Shown here: positions 24,903 through 34,137 of the stretch, piece after piece
Position numbering within the stretch: position 1 is the first letter of the stretch
How the letters are laid out: the number at the start of each line of letters is the position of its first letter
Virus record (IMG/VR): IMGVR_UViG_3300025030_000011
Location: 1 to 64,000 of that record
DNA: 64,000 bases
Strand: one strand, 5' to 3'
Source: a virus
Program-made: the position numbers and the translations under genes
Notes under the pieces: generated by a model
The model's input: only the letters and a program-made list of their open reading frames with translations
Told to the model about the DNA's origin: nothing
Databases searched by the model: none

Positions 24903-26798
24903 TTACTCCTTCTGCTTTTTCGTTACAAATAAGTCATAACAACAATTCACATAGTGGTTATAATCAATATCATTAGGCAAGGTTTTAGGTAACGTCATTA
25001 AAGGCTGCGCGTTATCACTACCTCCAACTTTGTTACCTGTTGTTTTATATTCTATGCAACCTTGCGCTTTTGTAGAAATATAAAAACGTACAGCCTTACC
25101 GAGATAAACCCTGTTCTTTACAGCACCCCCATTTACTTGTACTACGGTTAGAAATTTCTTTATATCTTCACATTTCCTTATTGTCTCTTCAAAAGGTATT
25201 CCAAATTTTATATATTCAATCATAGCATCTGAGCACACTTCGTTCATAGGGGTTTTAGCTAATTTTGATTTGCCGAATATACCTTTTCGTGTCACACTTC
25301 CGTCATGTTTAATCCCAAGATAATTATTTATGTCGCGTGAATAAACCCCTATATATTTATCACAAGTTAATTCAAATTCTGTTTCTTTCATCCAACGATT
25401 AATCATTGATTGCATTAAATCTTCTTTGTCTTTAGGACACTTTATAACAATACCGTCTGTATTGCCAGATATTACAGATATTCCTTTACGTTCTAATCTA
25501 TCAATCAACATCAGTATTGCTAGTTGACCTGTAATAGTCACTTGAAGCATTAAATCAGGAGCATACAAGATAGAGTACAATTGACCTAATTTCCCAAAAC
25601 TTCCATTAAGGAGAATTTTAAGTACATCAGCTTTTACTTTATCTCCAATACTTTTTGCTTCAACTCTTTCTGTGACAACCCCCCCATAAAAAGGAATGAA
25701 TGCTTTACCTAATTGTTTTGGATATAAACCGCAATTTAATATAACTTGGGGATAGTAGCTCGTAACATCATATAGAAATATAGAATGATGGTTATTCTCT
25801 GTATGAAAAGCAGACTTCTCCGTACTATGCAAACCACCTTTCCCTGTAGTATATGTTGAACTACCTATTTTTACTTTAAAGCCTTGCAGTTCTTTTGGCG
25901 AAACAGTCTTACCTTTATCATTTATCGTAAAAGGTTTTGAATCGTATATTTCCAAAAGTTCATTCAATCTAGGATTTTTGAACTTTATAAATTTTGGGGT
26001 TTTGTAATGAAATTCTTTTTTACTGAACCCCCCTTTTTCAATTTTCTTTCCTGTTATCTTTTCTACTTCAGCTTTAATTACTGCTTCAGCGATTTGAGCA
26101 TCAGATTTAGAACATAAATCAAGATTATACTTCTTGGACATTACCCGCCTTAGTTCTATTTGCTCAAACCTATCAAGATAAATAAGTTTAGTGTTTATCA
26201 AGTCATTATCGTTATACTCTGAAACATCGTCCATTTGTTCTTCAGTCAATTCAGATTCTTCGGGGTAGGGTAAGTCCTGCATCTTCTCACAATGTAATCT
26301 TCCAGCAAGTAATTTTAGAGATAAATTTGCAGGGCATAACTCTTTCAAGTCGATATGTTTTATATTCAACTTTTCCAAATTATGTTTTTGTTCAAACTGC
26401 CATATCTGTATATCTGTTTTGATTAGTTCATCTGTTGCTTCTTTTAATGCTTTGTTTGATGCTCCTGACAAAGCTAGGTTTAAAAGAGGTATATCAAATC
26501 TATTCCCATTAAATGTAATTATTTCATATCGCTTTAATATTCTTTTGATTAAATCAACATCAAGCGAATATCCTTTTAACCTTTCAAACGCATATATTCT
26601 TTCATCATGTATTCGCATAAACTTGGCAAGGAAATAATTTTGATAACATTCAATGTCAAAGATCATTTGATTTTCTGATAATTCAGGTTTATCTTTTTTA
26701 GGCTTTTTTACTTCATCAGGAAACTTTACTTTAAGCTGTTGTGGTATGGGTTTTCTTTTATTCGATTGCAAACTTGAAGATATAAAGAAACCTTCCAT
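24903..26798 (-). CDS. Family B DNA polymerase with 3'-5' exonuclease
   Basis: 631 residues. Exonuclease motifs: FDIECYQ (ExoI), TFNGNRFD (ExoII) and YNDND (ExoIII, Y-x3-D), all within the first 210 residues. Polymerase motifs: A is DVTSYYPQ near residue 343, B is KILLNGSFGKLGQ near residue 385, and C is GNTDGI near residue 446. In motif C the usual first Asp is Asn, but the catalytic second Asp is kept. The genome also has clamp, loader, helicase and primase, so this is the replicative enzyme. Confidence 0.9.
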   Translation of the reverse strand: MEGFFISSSLQSNKRKPIPQQLKVKFPDEVKKPKKDKPELSENQMIFDIECYQNYFLAKFMRIHDERIYAFERLKGYSLDVDLIKRILKRYEIITFNGNRFDIPLLNLALSGASNKALKEATDELIKTDIQIWQFEQKHNLEKLNIKHIDLKELCPANLSLKLLAGRLHCEKMQDLPYPEESELTEEQMDDVSEYNDNDLINTKLIYLDRFEQIELRRVMSKKYNLDLCSKSDAQIAEAVIKAEVEKITGKKIEKGGFSKKEFHYKTPKFIKFKNPRLNELLEIYDSKPFTINDKGKTVSPKELQGFKVKIGSSTYTTGKGGLHSTEKSAFHTENNHHSIFLYDVTSYYPQVILNCGLYPKQLGKAFIPFYGGVVTERVEAKSIGDKVKADVLKILLNGSFGKLGQLYSILYAPDLMLQVTITGQLAILMLIDRLERKGISVISGNTDGIVIKCPKDKEDLMQSMINRWMKETEFELTCDKYIGVYSRDINNYLGIKHDGSVTRKGIFGKSKLAKTPMNEVCSDAMIEYIKFGIPFEETIRKCEDIKKFLTVVQVNGGAVKNRVYLGKAVRFYISTKAQGCIEYKTTGNKVGGSDNAQPLMTLPKTLPNDIDYNHYVNCCYDLFVTKKQKE

Positions 26799-26876
26799 TT
26801 ATTTACCTCTTTTTCTTAGGTTTCATTTCTTCCAATTCAATATCGTGTAGTTCTTCCGTAATTTATAGTTGCAAAT

Positions 26877-27065
26877 TTACCTTGCATCTTGACACTCCTT
26901 CAAAGGGCAAAATTTAGGTGGTTTTTCATTCCCGACAACTCTTCTATTTTCACCGTATGGGAACTTAACCATAATTTTAGGATTCCCACAAACCGACTTC
27001 TTCCCCATACAAGCATCAACATAACAAGGGCATTCATTACATAATTCAATCAATATAATTTTCAT
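26877..27065 (-). CDS. Small Cys-rich protein
   Basis: 62 residues with AGGAGG before the ATG. Seven Cys residues in CNECPC, C-G-KK-x2-C and CPLKEC arrangement suggest a metal site. Another member of the small Cys-rich set in this operon. The gap 26,799-26,876 holds no supportable gene. Confidence 0.6.
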   Translation of the reverse strand: MKIILIELCNECPCYVDACMGKKSVCGNPKIMVKFPYGENRRVVGNEKPPKFCPLKECQDAR

Positions 27066-27078
27066 AATTATAACCTCC

Positions 27079-27333
27079 TTATTCCGGGATTTCGTTCAAC
27101 ATACCAAAAGCTATTTTAGCTAAAGCAAGGCTAGTTTCTGCAAACATCATTCTACCGTCAGGCAAAGGAATAATGATCCCAACACTTGTCTTGCCTGAAG
27201 TCATACCCTTAGAAAGTGTCCCAATCGTTATTACATTATCATTCGGTACAATCAATACAGCAGATTCAGGCAAATCTTTAAGCGGGTTATTATCGGATTT
27301 ATCAATATCTCTGATTACAGTTAGCATTGGCAT
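27079..27333 (-). CDS. Unknown small protein next to the sliding clamp
   Basis: 84 residues from the ATG at 27,333 (AAAGGAG upstream); the frame is open further upstream inside the clamp gene but without a start signal. Beta-rich with a GMTSGKTSVGIIIPLPDG segment. Starts 2 bp after the clamp gene. No function assigned. Confidence 0.65.
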   Translation of the reverse strand: MPMLTVIRDIDKSDNNPLKDLPESAVLIVPNDNVITIGTLSKGMTSGKTSVGIIIPLPDGRMMFAETSLALAKIAFGMLNEIPE

Positions 27334-27334
27334 T

Positions 27335-28348
27335 TTATTTAGTCTCCTTTTTCTTTTGAAGTAACTTAGCAACATGTTTGAATTGTTTACCTTCAAACAA
27401 CAACATTTTTTTTCCAATAATTATATCACCTTCAGACTTCAAAATAGTTTTTAGAAATTCTGGGGCAATATCAAACTCAATTGCTTCACCGGCGTATTTA
27501 ATCTTTGTGTCTTCTTTAAACCAACCGTTATCACCTTTTGTTGATACTTCTATTTCATTATCATCTATGCTTATAGTTACACGTTCTCCATTTGACATTA
27601 CAGCAGCACGATCAAGAATCTCATTCAAGTTTTTGGGAAATTCTATCTCTTCTCCTTCTACATCAAGAAATTCATCAAAGTCTGGGAAATCATCTTCAAA
27701 CACACGGCATGAAAAAACAATATCTTGGTTAGTTTTAAAATGCAACCAACCCTCTGTTACCGCATATGATTCAAGATCAAGATTAACAAGATTCTTTGCG
27801 CCATTGAAAGGTATTAGCAATTCTTTCATATAACCTTTTTTAGCAACCTTCATTTGGTGTCTTGTGATTCTGTGATTATCGGAAGATTCAACATAGTCAT
27901 TAAACACATGCAGACAAGTTAAAATAGGTTTAGTTGCATCTTTGGAACAAGTGAACAGACAGAATTTAACAGCTTCACAAAATGTTTCAGGAAGTTCTAG
28001 CCAATCCTCTTCTTCAGGTAAGCCCATTTCGTTTATAGGCAAGGTTATCTTATCTTCTAAGCGTAATCCCGCCTTACCGCTTCCCTTGATTTCCAAAGTA
28101 CCTTTTTGTGCCTTCAGTTCAATTTCTGCTTTTGTTGTCTTGTTGAGTAATGACAAAAACTCTTTTGCCGGTACAGCCCCAGTAAAATCAACCTCTATGG
28201 GATGGGAACAAAAGATTTCATCGTTATACGCTACAACATAACCTTCTTCAGTAAATATGAAACAACTTTCTTGTCCTGTAGAAGTTTGGGAAATTCCTGG
28301 CATTACTAATTGAAGAGCTTTTATCAAATTATCCTTTTTTATTTTCAT
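27335..28348 (-). CDS. dnaN: DNA polymerase III beta-like sliding clamp
   Basis: 337 residues from the ATG at 28,348 (GGGGAG upstream). Three-domain beta-clamp pattern: MKIKKDNLIKALQLVMPGI start, DEIFCSHPIE, and DVEGEEIEFPKNLNEILDRAAVM. It tethers the family B polymerase to DNA; the presence of a DnaX-like loader fits. The C-terminus (residues 320-337) is short and Lys-rich. Confidence 0.8.
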   Translation of the reverse strand: MKIKKDNLIKALQLVMPGISQTSTGQESCFIFTEEGYVVAYNDEIFCSHPIEVDFTGAVPAKEFLSLLNKTTKAEIELKAQKGTLEIKGSGKAGLRLEDKITLPINEMGLPEEEDWLELPETFCEAVKFCLFTCSKDATKPILTCLHVFNDYVESSDNHRITRHQMKVAKKGYMKELLIPFNGAKNLVNLDLESYAVTEGWLHFKTNQDIVFSCRVFEDDFPDFDEFLDVEGEEIEFPKNLNEILDRAAVMSNGERVTISIDDNEIEVSTKGDNGWFKEDTKIKYAGEAIEFDIAPEFLKTILKSEGDIIIGKKMLLFEGKQFKHVAKLLQKKKETK

Positions 28349-28551
28349 GCTGGAAATCTCCCCTTCCTGACTTTGCATCCTTTAGTAAAGCACCTAGCAC
28401 AAGGATGATTTTTAGTAATCTCTACAAACTTTTGGAATACAGCGGGGTCTTTTTTACGTTCAACACAAAATACATAAGCATTTACTTCAGGCAAAGCTTC
28501 TTTCATACTTCCTAAGTCTCCTAGATGAATTGGTTTTTTATTCTTACTCAT
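28345..28551 (-). CDS. Small protein with Cys pairs
   Basis: 68 residues. A C-terminal HPCARCFTKGCKVRKG segment gives a C-x2-C-x4-C metal-type knuckle. It overlaps the clamp start by 4 bp. Function unknown. Confidence 0.6.
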   Translation of the reverse strand: MSKNKKPIHLGDLGSMKEALPEVNAYVFCVERKKDPAVFQKFVEITKNHPCARCFTKGCKVRKGRFPA

Positions 28552-28917
28552 TTAATCCCCCTTTGTTTCATATATTATATTAATATCAATAATTTCTTTA
28601 TTTCCTTCACCTATAAACAATTTAAAATAGGCTTGTATCAAAGCCTCCATTGTGTCTCTATGCAAATCAATTGAAGTAACCCTTACATTGTCCTCAATCT
28701 TTACTATGCCTTCTTTAAACTCTTCAAAATGTTCAATACATTCTGGATGGCTGCTGAACATTTTTATTTTGAATGAATTATTGTTTGTGTTTTCAAATAG
28801 TTCTATTTTTCTTTGTTTATCTAATATAAGACCAATAGCTCTAATACAATTGCATTTTTCATTGTCTAGTAAAGTTTTACCACATCTTGAACAACCACCT
28901 AAATCAAAATGGTTCAT
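28552..28917 (-). CDS. Unknown protein with N-terminal zinc knuckle
   Basis: 121 residues. CSRCGKTLLDNEKCNC near the N-terminus looks like a treble-clef/zinc knuckle; the rest is alpha/beta. Overlaps the upstream gene by 4 bp. No function assigned. Confidence 0.65.
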   Translation of the reverse strand: MNHFDLGGCSRCGKTLLDNEKCNCIRAIGLILDKQRKIELFENTNNNSFKIKMFSSHPECIEHFEEFKEGIVKIEDNVRVTSIDLHRDTMEALIQAYFKLFIGEGNKEIIDINIIYETKGD

Positions 28918-29339
28918 TCAACTACACCCCCTGGTATGTATCGAATAGGTTTCAATTCAGCATTTTTAGAAATCTGTTGCTTTTGTTTCCCAGAAATTTT
29001 GACTACTGTGAAGTTAGGTAGGTTCCCCAAATCTTCATTCCTCATTACAGTTTCAACAATGAAATTGACTAAAGAATCATAAACCTTGTTGTAATCTCTT
29101 GCTTTCTGATTTGTTGCATAATCAATGAGGCTATCAAGATAAACAATTTGTTTGGAAACTTGTTTATCTTCAAAAGCTACTTCTTCCAACAATTCTATAG
29201 CTCTTGTGCAAAGGTGAATCATTCCGTTAACGTCCATAAATCTAAGGTGTTTAATTGAATAAGCGAGGATACAACCGAGGACTTGTTTGGGTTTAACTTG
29301 GAGCGGGGTAGGATAGTCATTAACATACAGCTTATACAT
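28914..29339 (-). CDS. Unknown helical protein
   Basis: 141 residues from the ATG at 29,339, with GGAGGG upstream. Predominantly helical with a short basic PxxxxGK-type end; no recognised motif. Possibly part of the DNA-metabolism operon only by location. Confidence 0.65.
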   Translation of the reverse strand: MYKLYVNDYPTPLQVKPKQVLGCILAYSIKHLRFMDVNGMIHLCTRAIELLEEVAFEDKQVSKQIVYLDSLIDYATNQKARDYNKVYDSLVNFIVETVMRNEDLGNLPNFTVVKISGKQKQQISKNAELKPIRYIPGGVVE

Positions 29340-29375
29340 AGTTGAAACCCTCCGTGAAATCATCTAAATTAAATT

Positions 29376-30200
29376 CTAGTGTATCTTTATCAATTTCATA
29401 CCGTATTCGTTTACGCAATTAGGAATAACAACATTTTCTTTTAAAATCAACTTATTTTTTTTAAATTTGCTATAATTTACTTGATGGTGCCATTTATTAA
29501 ACTTCCAAACTACTTTTACTATATCGGGATGTTGTTCTTCCAAAGATTTTGCCATCTTCAATCTTCCATCATCTTTATATAATTCGTCGGTGTTGCCTCC
29601 TTTCATTTGCATTGTCGGTGTTTTATCAGCAAGAAAAGCATTAATCAATATTGTACACCATTTATCTTTTAATACTCTTATTGATAAATCTGTATCTTCA
29701 TTGTATATGCCCCTCCATCTTTGTTCTAAGCTGTTATTTATCAAAATACAACTATAGATGCGGGTATTAAGATAATAAGGCGGTACGGGGTCTGTGGTTT
29801 TGCAGAAATAGTCATAATTGAATCCTGCTAAACCCACATTTGTGTATCGGTCTATAAAATCTTCTGTTGCTTTAAATATTGCACTTGATGTAACTCTAAT
29901 TTTCAAATTATGATTTAATCTATAAAACCCATCTATATTATCATCTAATATCCAATGTCTCTTTGCTCTTCTTGATATTGCATGTTCCCAAACAAAGTTT
30001 CTTGCAGGTATTGAACCTTGTCCTAAATTACTAAAAGGTAAAACTATAATTTTGGAAGAATCAATGTGCTTAACATATTTTTTATATTCTTGGGGTTCAA
30101 TGACTATATGATAAGGCACTTTCATAACTTCTAATGCTTTACTTGTCATTCTTGAATCCCAACGCCCTTTAGAAATAACGTAGATCGGATATTTATTCAT
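29376..30200 (-). CDS. TET-associated-type glycosyltransferase (DNA base modification candidate)
   Basis: 274 residues. The pattern PIYVISKGRW, then IVIEPQEYKKY, then GQGSIPARNFVW and the acidic ILDDNIDGFYRL motif fits the TAGT family, which is predicted to add sugars to modified bases in phage DNA. Later GIYNEDTDLSIR resembles the second acidic/EDxD site of the GT-A fold. No TET/JBP oxygenase or cytosine methylase is visible in the window, so the substrate base is not clear. It could instead glycosylate another target. Confidence 0.65.
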   Translation of the reverse strand: MNKYPIYVISKGRWDSRMTSKALEVMKVPYHIVIEPQEYKKYVKHIDSSKIIVLPFSNLGQGSIPARNFVWEHAISRRAKRHWILDDNIDGFYRLNHNLKIRVTSSAIFKATEDFIDRYTNVGLAGFNYDYFCKTTDPVPPYYLNTRIYSCILINNSLEQRWRGIYNEDTDLSIRVLKDKWCTILINAFLADKTPTMQMKGGNTDELYKDDGRLKMAKSLEEQHPDIVKVVWKFNKWHHQVNYSKFKKNKLILKENVVIPNCVNEYGMKLIKIH

Positions 30201-30447
30201 CTACATACCGCTTAGTTGAATCCATACAATTTTTACCTCTTACTAAAACAGGATGCCAAATTGATTTAGTATTCTTTGTTAATTTCTGTTCAATCAATTT
30301 TGCAAATTCTTGTACTCCTTCTTCACTCTCAAATCTTACAATCAATGTTCGATAAGGTTTTATATTCTTTTGGACAAATTCAGGCATGTTACGCCAATTC
30401 TTTTTCCAATTTTCATCTATTTGGAAAAACCCTTCTTCATTTTTCAT
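30193..30447 (-). CDS. Small protein coupled to the glycosyltransferase
   Basis: 84 residues. TLIVRFESEEGVQEFAKLIEQ, then KTKSIWHP, is a pattern I have seen in phage proteins located next to DNA-modification genes; function unknown. Overlaps the glycosyltransferase by 8 bp, suggesting a joint role. It is preceded by a terminator, so transcription may start nearby. Confidence 0.65.
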   Translation of the reverse strand: MKNEEGFFQIDENWKKNWRNMPEFVQKNIKPYRTLIVRFESEEGVQEFAKLIEQKLTKNTKSIWHPVLVRGKNCMDSTKRYVDE

Positions 30448-30463
30448 ATTTATTACCTCATTG

Positions 30464-30502
30464 ATAAAATAAAGGGGAAGGGCTTTTAAACCGCTTCCCC
30501 TT
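30464..30502 (-). terminator. Rho-independent terminator (minus strand)
   Basis: AAGGGGAAG (30,472-30,480) pairs with CTTCCCCTT (30,494-30,502). On the minus strand the stem is followed by TTTATTTTAT. It separates the charged repeat protein gene from the glycosyltransferase pair. Confidence 0.8.
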
Positions 30503-30513
30503 ATTCCTACTTA

Positions 30514-31503
30514 TTAATCATTAAAGTCATACTGATTTTTCATATTAAGTTTACATACCCCTTCAGCTTCTAATACTGTCAAGGCTACACGTAACCATTC
30601 ATTTGAATAATCTGCAACATATGAACAATCACGTTCTTTGCAATACTTTTTACCAGACCACTCTTTATGCTGTTCAAATGTATGACAACGATTTGTTTTA
30701 ATAGATTCAAGAATCGAATCCATACGCCCGTATGCTTTTGCTTTCTCTTTCTTTGCTGATTTAGGTTTATCTTTTTTAGCAGCAGGTTTAGTGTCTTTTT
30801 TGGGTTTTTCCTCTTCAACCTCTTCTTTAGCTGCCTTGCCCTTTTTAGCGGGTTTTTCTTCCTCTTTTGCTTTAGCACCTTTTTTGGGTTTCTCTTCGGG
30901 TTCAGGTTCTTCTTCCAGTTCAAGTGCTTCAATAATAGCTTCACGCAGTTCTTCAATTTTCTTTTTGGGGAAATCATCTATATCTATATCAAGTTCTTTT
31001 TCTTCAACAAGTGATTTAAGCTGTTTGTAATCCATTTCATTTACTGTTTCAAGCGTAATTTCCTCTTCTTCGGGTTCAGGCTCAGGCTCAACCTTTTTAC
31101 CCTTTTTAGCAGGTTTTTCCAAAGGCAATTCTTCCTGTACTTCTTTTTTACCTTTAGCACCTTTTTTGGGTTTCTCTTCTTCAGGTTCTTCTTCAACTAC
31201 CTTTTTACCTTTAGCTGCTTTCTTAGGTTCTTCTTTTACGGGTTCAAGATCATCTTCAATATTGATACCAAGTGCTTCAATCGTTTTCCTTGCTTCATCA
31301 CTGAAAGGCCCATTTTCTGCATCTTCTGTAAAGTCGCTTTCCCGTACTTCATCCAAATTCTCTTTAATCAATTCGATTAAGTCTTCATCCGACATTTTAC
31401 GTTTGATTACCATTTCAGGGTCAAGCCCCAGAACCGTATTTGCTTCTTCTACCAAAGATTCCAGTTCTTCACGTTCCACTTCTACTTTCACTTTCTTTGC
31501 CAT
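30514..31503 (-). CDS. Lys/Glu-repeat protein with C-terminal folded domain
   Basis: 329 residues. Residues about 95-270 are low complexity, with repeated KPKKGAKGKK, PAKKGK and Glu/Pro runs, like histone H1-type tails. They are interrupted by a small SAP-like helix pair (VNEMDYKQLKSLVEEKELDI). The last 70 residues look like a winged-helix domain with a CHTFEQHKEW segment and paired Cys. It has its own promoter upstream and terminator downstream, so it is probably strongly expressed. A DNA-binding or condensing role is plausible. Confidence 0.7.
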   Translation of the reverse strand: MAKKVKVEVEREELESLVEEANTVLGLDPEMVIKRKMSDEDLIELIKENLDEVRESDFTEDAENGPFSDEARKTIEALGINIEDDLEPVKEEPKKAAKGKKVVEEEPEEEKPKKGAKGKKEVQEELPLEKPAKKGKKVEPEPEPEEEEITLETVNEMDYKQLKSLVEEKELDIDIDDFPKKKIEELREAIIEALELEEEPEPEEKPKKGAKAKEEEKPAKKGKAAKEEVEEEKPKKDTKPAAKKDKPKSAKKEKAKAYGRMDSILESIKTNRCHTFEQHKEWSGKKYCKERDCSYVADYSNEWLRVALTVLEAEGVCKLNMKNQYDFND

Positions 31504-31564
31504 CTGTACTTCCTCCGTTGCTTTGATTTTCCCTCATAGGGGATTTAAATTGTGCTTGGGCCTA

Positions 31565-31592
31565 AACTTAACATATCTGTAAACAGTGTCAA
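31565..31592 (-). promoter_or_regulatory. Sigma-70-type promoter
   Basis: On the minus strand TTGACA (31,587-31,592), 16-bp spacer, TAAGTT (31,565-31,570) preceded by an extended TG. It reads into the Lys/Glu-repeat protein gene about 60 bp downstream. Confidence 0.65.
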
Positions 31593-31605
31593 GTATTATT
31601 TTTAG

Positions 31606-31791
31606 TTATATAAATAATTTTTCAGCTATTTCTTCAAGAGCTTTTTCTTGTTTGCTTGTTATATTAACTTTTGCGCCATGTTGTTTATATCCTTGGGTTC
31701 TATCGAATATTAAACACATTTGAAAATCATCTAATAATTTATAATGCAAATTTGCTTCTTTCAAAATCAACACTAATCTTTTTAATTCCAT
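31606..31791 (-). CDS. Small unknown protein
   Basis: 61 residues from the ATG at 31,791, which is preceded by GGAGG (in-frame codons upstream lack a signal). Two helices around a beta hairpin; no motif. Last gene of the helicase transcription unit. Confidence 0.6.
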   Translation of the reverse strand: MELKRLVLILKEANLHYKLLDDFQMCLIFDRTQGYKQHGAKVNITSKQEKALEEIAEKLFI

Positions 31792-31802
31792 ATATCCTCC
31801 AA

Positions 31803-33329
31803 TTAATAGCTGAATAAGTACGGCTTTCCACAAGCTAAACTTTGCCCAATAGTTACGTTATATGATTCTCTGTATGCATCTTCCCTTGTTACTAAAGGAG
31901 CTACACGACACAATCCTTGATCTTTTTCCTCTTCTGTCTGATTCAATGCATATGCAGCAGTAACATGGGCAAAAATACGTTTATCTTCACTGAAATTGCT
32001 TTTAGTAAGATTTGCAATATAATAACTTGCAGCATCAGCTTGGCTACATGAGATCAAACATAAATGCCTGTCTTGTGATAATCTCCTTGCACGTTTCCAC
32101 TTCTTATTAATTTGATTTCTGCTATCTTCATTCCCTCCTTCACTTGCTGCTATATCCATATAGTCTAAGATTAATACATCGACTATAAAATCTTCCTGTT
32201 CTTCCCATTTCTTTAATTGTGAATCTATCATTGATATAGAACAACTATCACTAGAATGAGTTACAAGTTTAAATCCTTTAGACCTAATCAGCTTTTTATA
32301 TTCAACACCGTTATCATATGCTTCTTTCCAACATAACGGTTCTACTTTCTTTCTTAGATAATACCAAACAGCACCTTTAAAGGGATTTTGCCTTATTTTC
32401 ATTCTTGAACATTCAATACAAGGTATATGTTCATCATAATCATCAAAAGAACCTTTTACCCCGTCCTCATATACCCCACCTTCGCCTTTTCTTTCTTTCC
32501 TATTGCAAATATCTTTTTGATTTAATTCACAATCTAAAACAGGTACTAGAATATCCCCACAGTACTTCTTTAAATCTGACTTTCCTGCTAATGATATGTG
32601 TTGTCTTCTTACATATTGTTTTTCTGACATATCTCCAAGTTGAAATACTGCAACATTACATCTTGCTCTTCTAGCTTGATCTGCAAAGAATTGCATCAGC
32701 CAAGTTTTCCCACGTTTTTCTGGAGCAAGAAAAAATATGAATGAATCCCTAACAAGTTGATCGTTCATCAATTCACCAAGTTTTCCTGGGACTTTAAACA
32801 AAGGTTCTTGTTTTTCCTCAAAAGCTGCTTTAATCACGCTTTCATCGTCTAAAGGGTCTATTCCGTTTGATAGGGTTATCTCTACATGCCTAAATTCATT
32901 TAAAGCGTTCTCAGCCTCTTCCACGTCATTCTGTGATAGACTATGCTCTATGTCTTCAGCTAGGTTTTTCAGACTACGTGCTTTGAAATGAGACACAGCT
33001 TTATCTAAGAGGTAATCGGCATTAAACGAACTATGTTCAAATTCATCTGACAATGTTGCCAAAAACTCTTCTATAAATATTTGTTGTTCAGGATTTGGAT
33101 TTGTTCTAGTCCAATGATTAAATATTTGTTGTATCGCTTTTCCTGGAGCTTTTTCATAGCGTTCATAAAAACGTAAACACCAAGTAGCTATAATTGAAGC
33201 ATAGGATATTTCTAAATAGTCGTGATTATAAATTGGAGTTATATCTCTTAGGAATTGGTCTGATACTATCATCCCACACAAAATTTGCTTTTCTAGCGAA
33301 TGGTCAACCCTGACTCGTTTTACAGGCAC
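31803..33329 (-). CDS. DnaB-like replicative helicase with Cys-rich insertion
   Basis: 508 residues. N-terminal helical domain (VDHSLEKQILCGMI), then the RecA-like motor: Walker A APEKRGKTW near residue 202, QLGDMSEKQ, Walker B VLILDYMDIA and SCSQADA. About 90 residues after Walker A there is an insertion with Cys residues (ILVPVLDC, DICN, IPCIEC and PLCW) that ordinary DnaB lacks; it probably binds zinc. Unwinds the fork; partner loader and primase are nearby. Confidence 0.85.
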   Translation of the reverse strand: MPVKRVRVDHSLEKQILCGMIVSDQFLRDITPIYNHDYLEISYASIIATWCLRFYERYEKAPGKAIQQIFNHWTRTNPNPEQQIFIEEFLATLSDEFEHSSFNADYLLDKAVSHFKARSLKNLAEDIEHSLSQNDVEEAENALNEFRHVEITLSNGIDPLDDESVIKAAFEEKQEPLFKVPGKLGELMNDQLVRDSFIFFLAPEKRGKTWLMQFFADQARRARCNVAVFQLGDMSEKQYVRRQHISLAGKSDLKKYCGDILVPVLDCELNQKDICNRKERKGEGGVYEDGVKGSFDDYDEHIPCIECSRMKIRQNPFKGAVWYYLRKKVEPLCWKEAYDNGVEYKKLIRSKGFKLVTHSSDSCSISMIDSQLKKWEEQEDFIVDVLILDYMDIAASEGGNEDSRNQINKKWKRARRLSQDRHLCLISCSQADAASYYIANLTKSNFSEDKRIFAHVTAAYALNQTEEEKDQGLCRVAPLVTREDAYRESYNVTIGQSLACGKPYLFSY

Positions 33330-33350
33330 AAAGTACCTCCAAGAATTATA

Positions 33351-33932
33351 TTACACTTCAGTTTTTATCAAAGCGATATTGTTTTGATCTAAAATAAACA
33401 TAATTTCATTTTCAACAGTCCTTCTATTTGTTTCAGCATTCTTTTTGAGTATTTCCAACAATGAAGAATCTCTAAGTTCAAAAGTAAGTAATATTTGATT
33501 TATAGAAGATTTACTTTCTACTTTGTTTTCCAGTTGTTCTTTTATTTCTGCTGTTGTTACTATTCTTGGAACTTCAATTATGCTTGATTTATCTCCATCA
33601 CTTAAAAATACAGTAGTTTTTTGTTTAGGTTGTATTTCAATATGCTTTACAGCACTATGACTTTTACAATTTTTAGGCTTACTTGGGCCTTTCTGCTTCA
33701 TATAACAAGTATAACAAAGCCCTTTTGCAACAAGTTGTGTGTTTTCTTTTTTACATGAGGGATTAATGCATGTTCCTTTTTTCGCCATAACAAATTCTCC
33801 TTTTTTAATTCTATTGTCGATCATAACAGGCCCACGCCAACCACAAGAATAACAAGCCGGGGAAAATATTACGCCCCTTAATGTTCTTTCTTCCTCCATG
33901 AAACATAATGAATTACATCTATCACATATCAT
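33351..33932 (-). CDS. Zinc-finger protein with C-terminal helical (RHH-like) domain
   Basis: 193 residues. N-terminal zinc pairs (CDRC and CYSCGW), a second set (CINPSC and CYTC), then a linker and a final helical section (NRRTVENEIMFILDQN) with RHH flavour. A second in-frame ATG at 33,788, with AAAGGAG upstream, could make a shorter product lacking the first zinc finger. A DNA-binding regulator is likely. Confidence 0.65.
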   Translation of the reverse strand: MICDRCNSLCFMEEERTLRGVIFSPACYSCGWRGPVMIDNRIKKGEFVMAKKGTCINPSCKKENTQLVAKGLCYTCYMKQKGPSKPKNCKSHSAVKHIEIQPKQKTTVFLSDGDKSSIIEVPRIVTTAEIKEQLENKVESKSSINQILLTFELRDSSLLEILKKNAETNRRTVENEIMFILDQNNIALIKTEV

Positions 33933-33939
33933 AAAATTC

Positions 33940-34137
33940 CTATTTACTTAAAAATAAAGCTTCTTCAGGCTTAAAACCTGCACTTATAAAAGCATCATAT
34001 TTAGCTTTGCTATGTTTTGCATTTATTTCATAAAATTCCAGCATAGCATTGTATGTTTCATTCATTTCTTTAGTTAATCCCTTAATCATAAATACTTTTG
34101 GAATGTCGGGAAAGACAACTTTAAATTCATTTTTCAT
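33940..34137 (-). CDS. Small unknown protein
   Basis: 65 residues. The last helix (YDAFISAGFKPEEALFL) is a pattern seen at the end of many small phage proteins. Starts by overlapping the broken gene upstream (TGA/ATG). No function assigned. Confidence 0.6.
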   Translation of the reverse strand: MKNEFKVVFPDIPKVFMIKGLTKEMNETYNAMLEFYEINAKHSKAKYDAFISAGFKPEEALFLSK

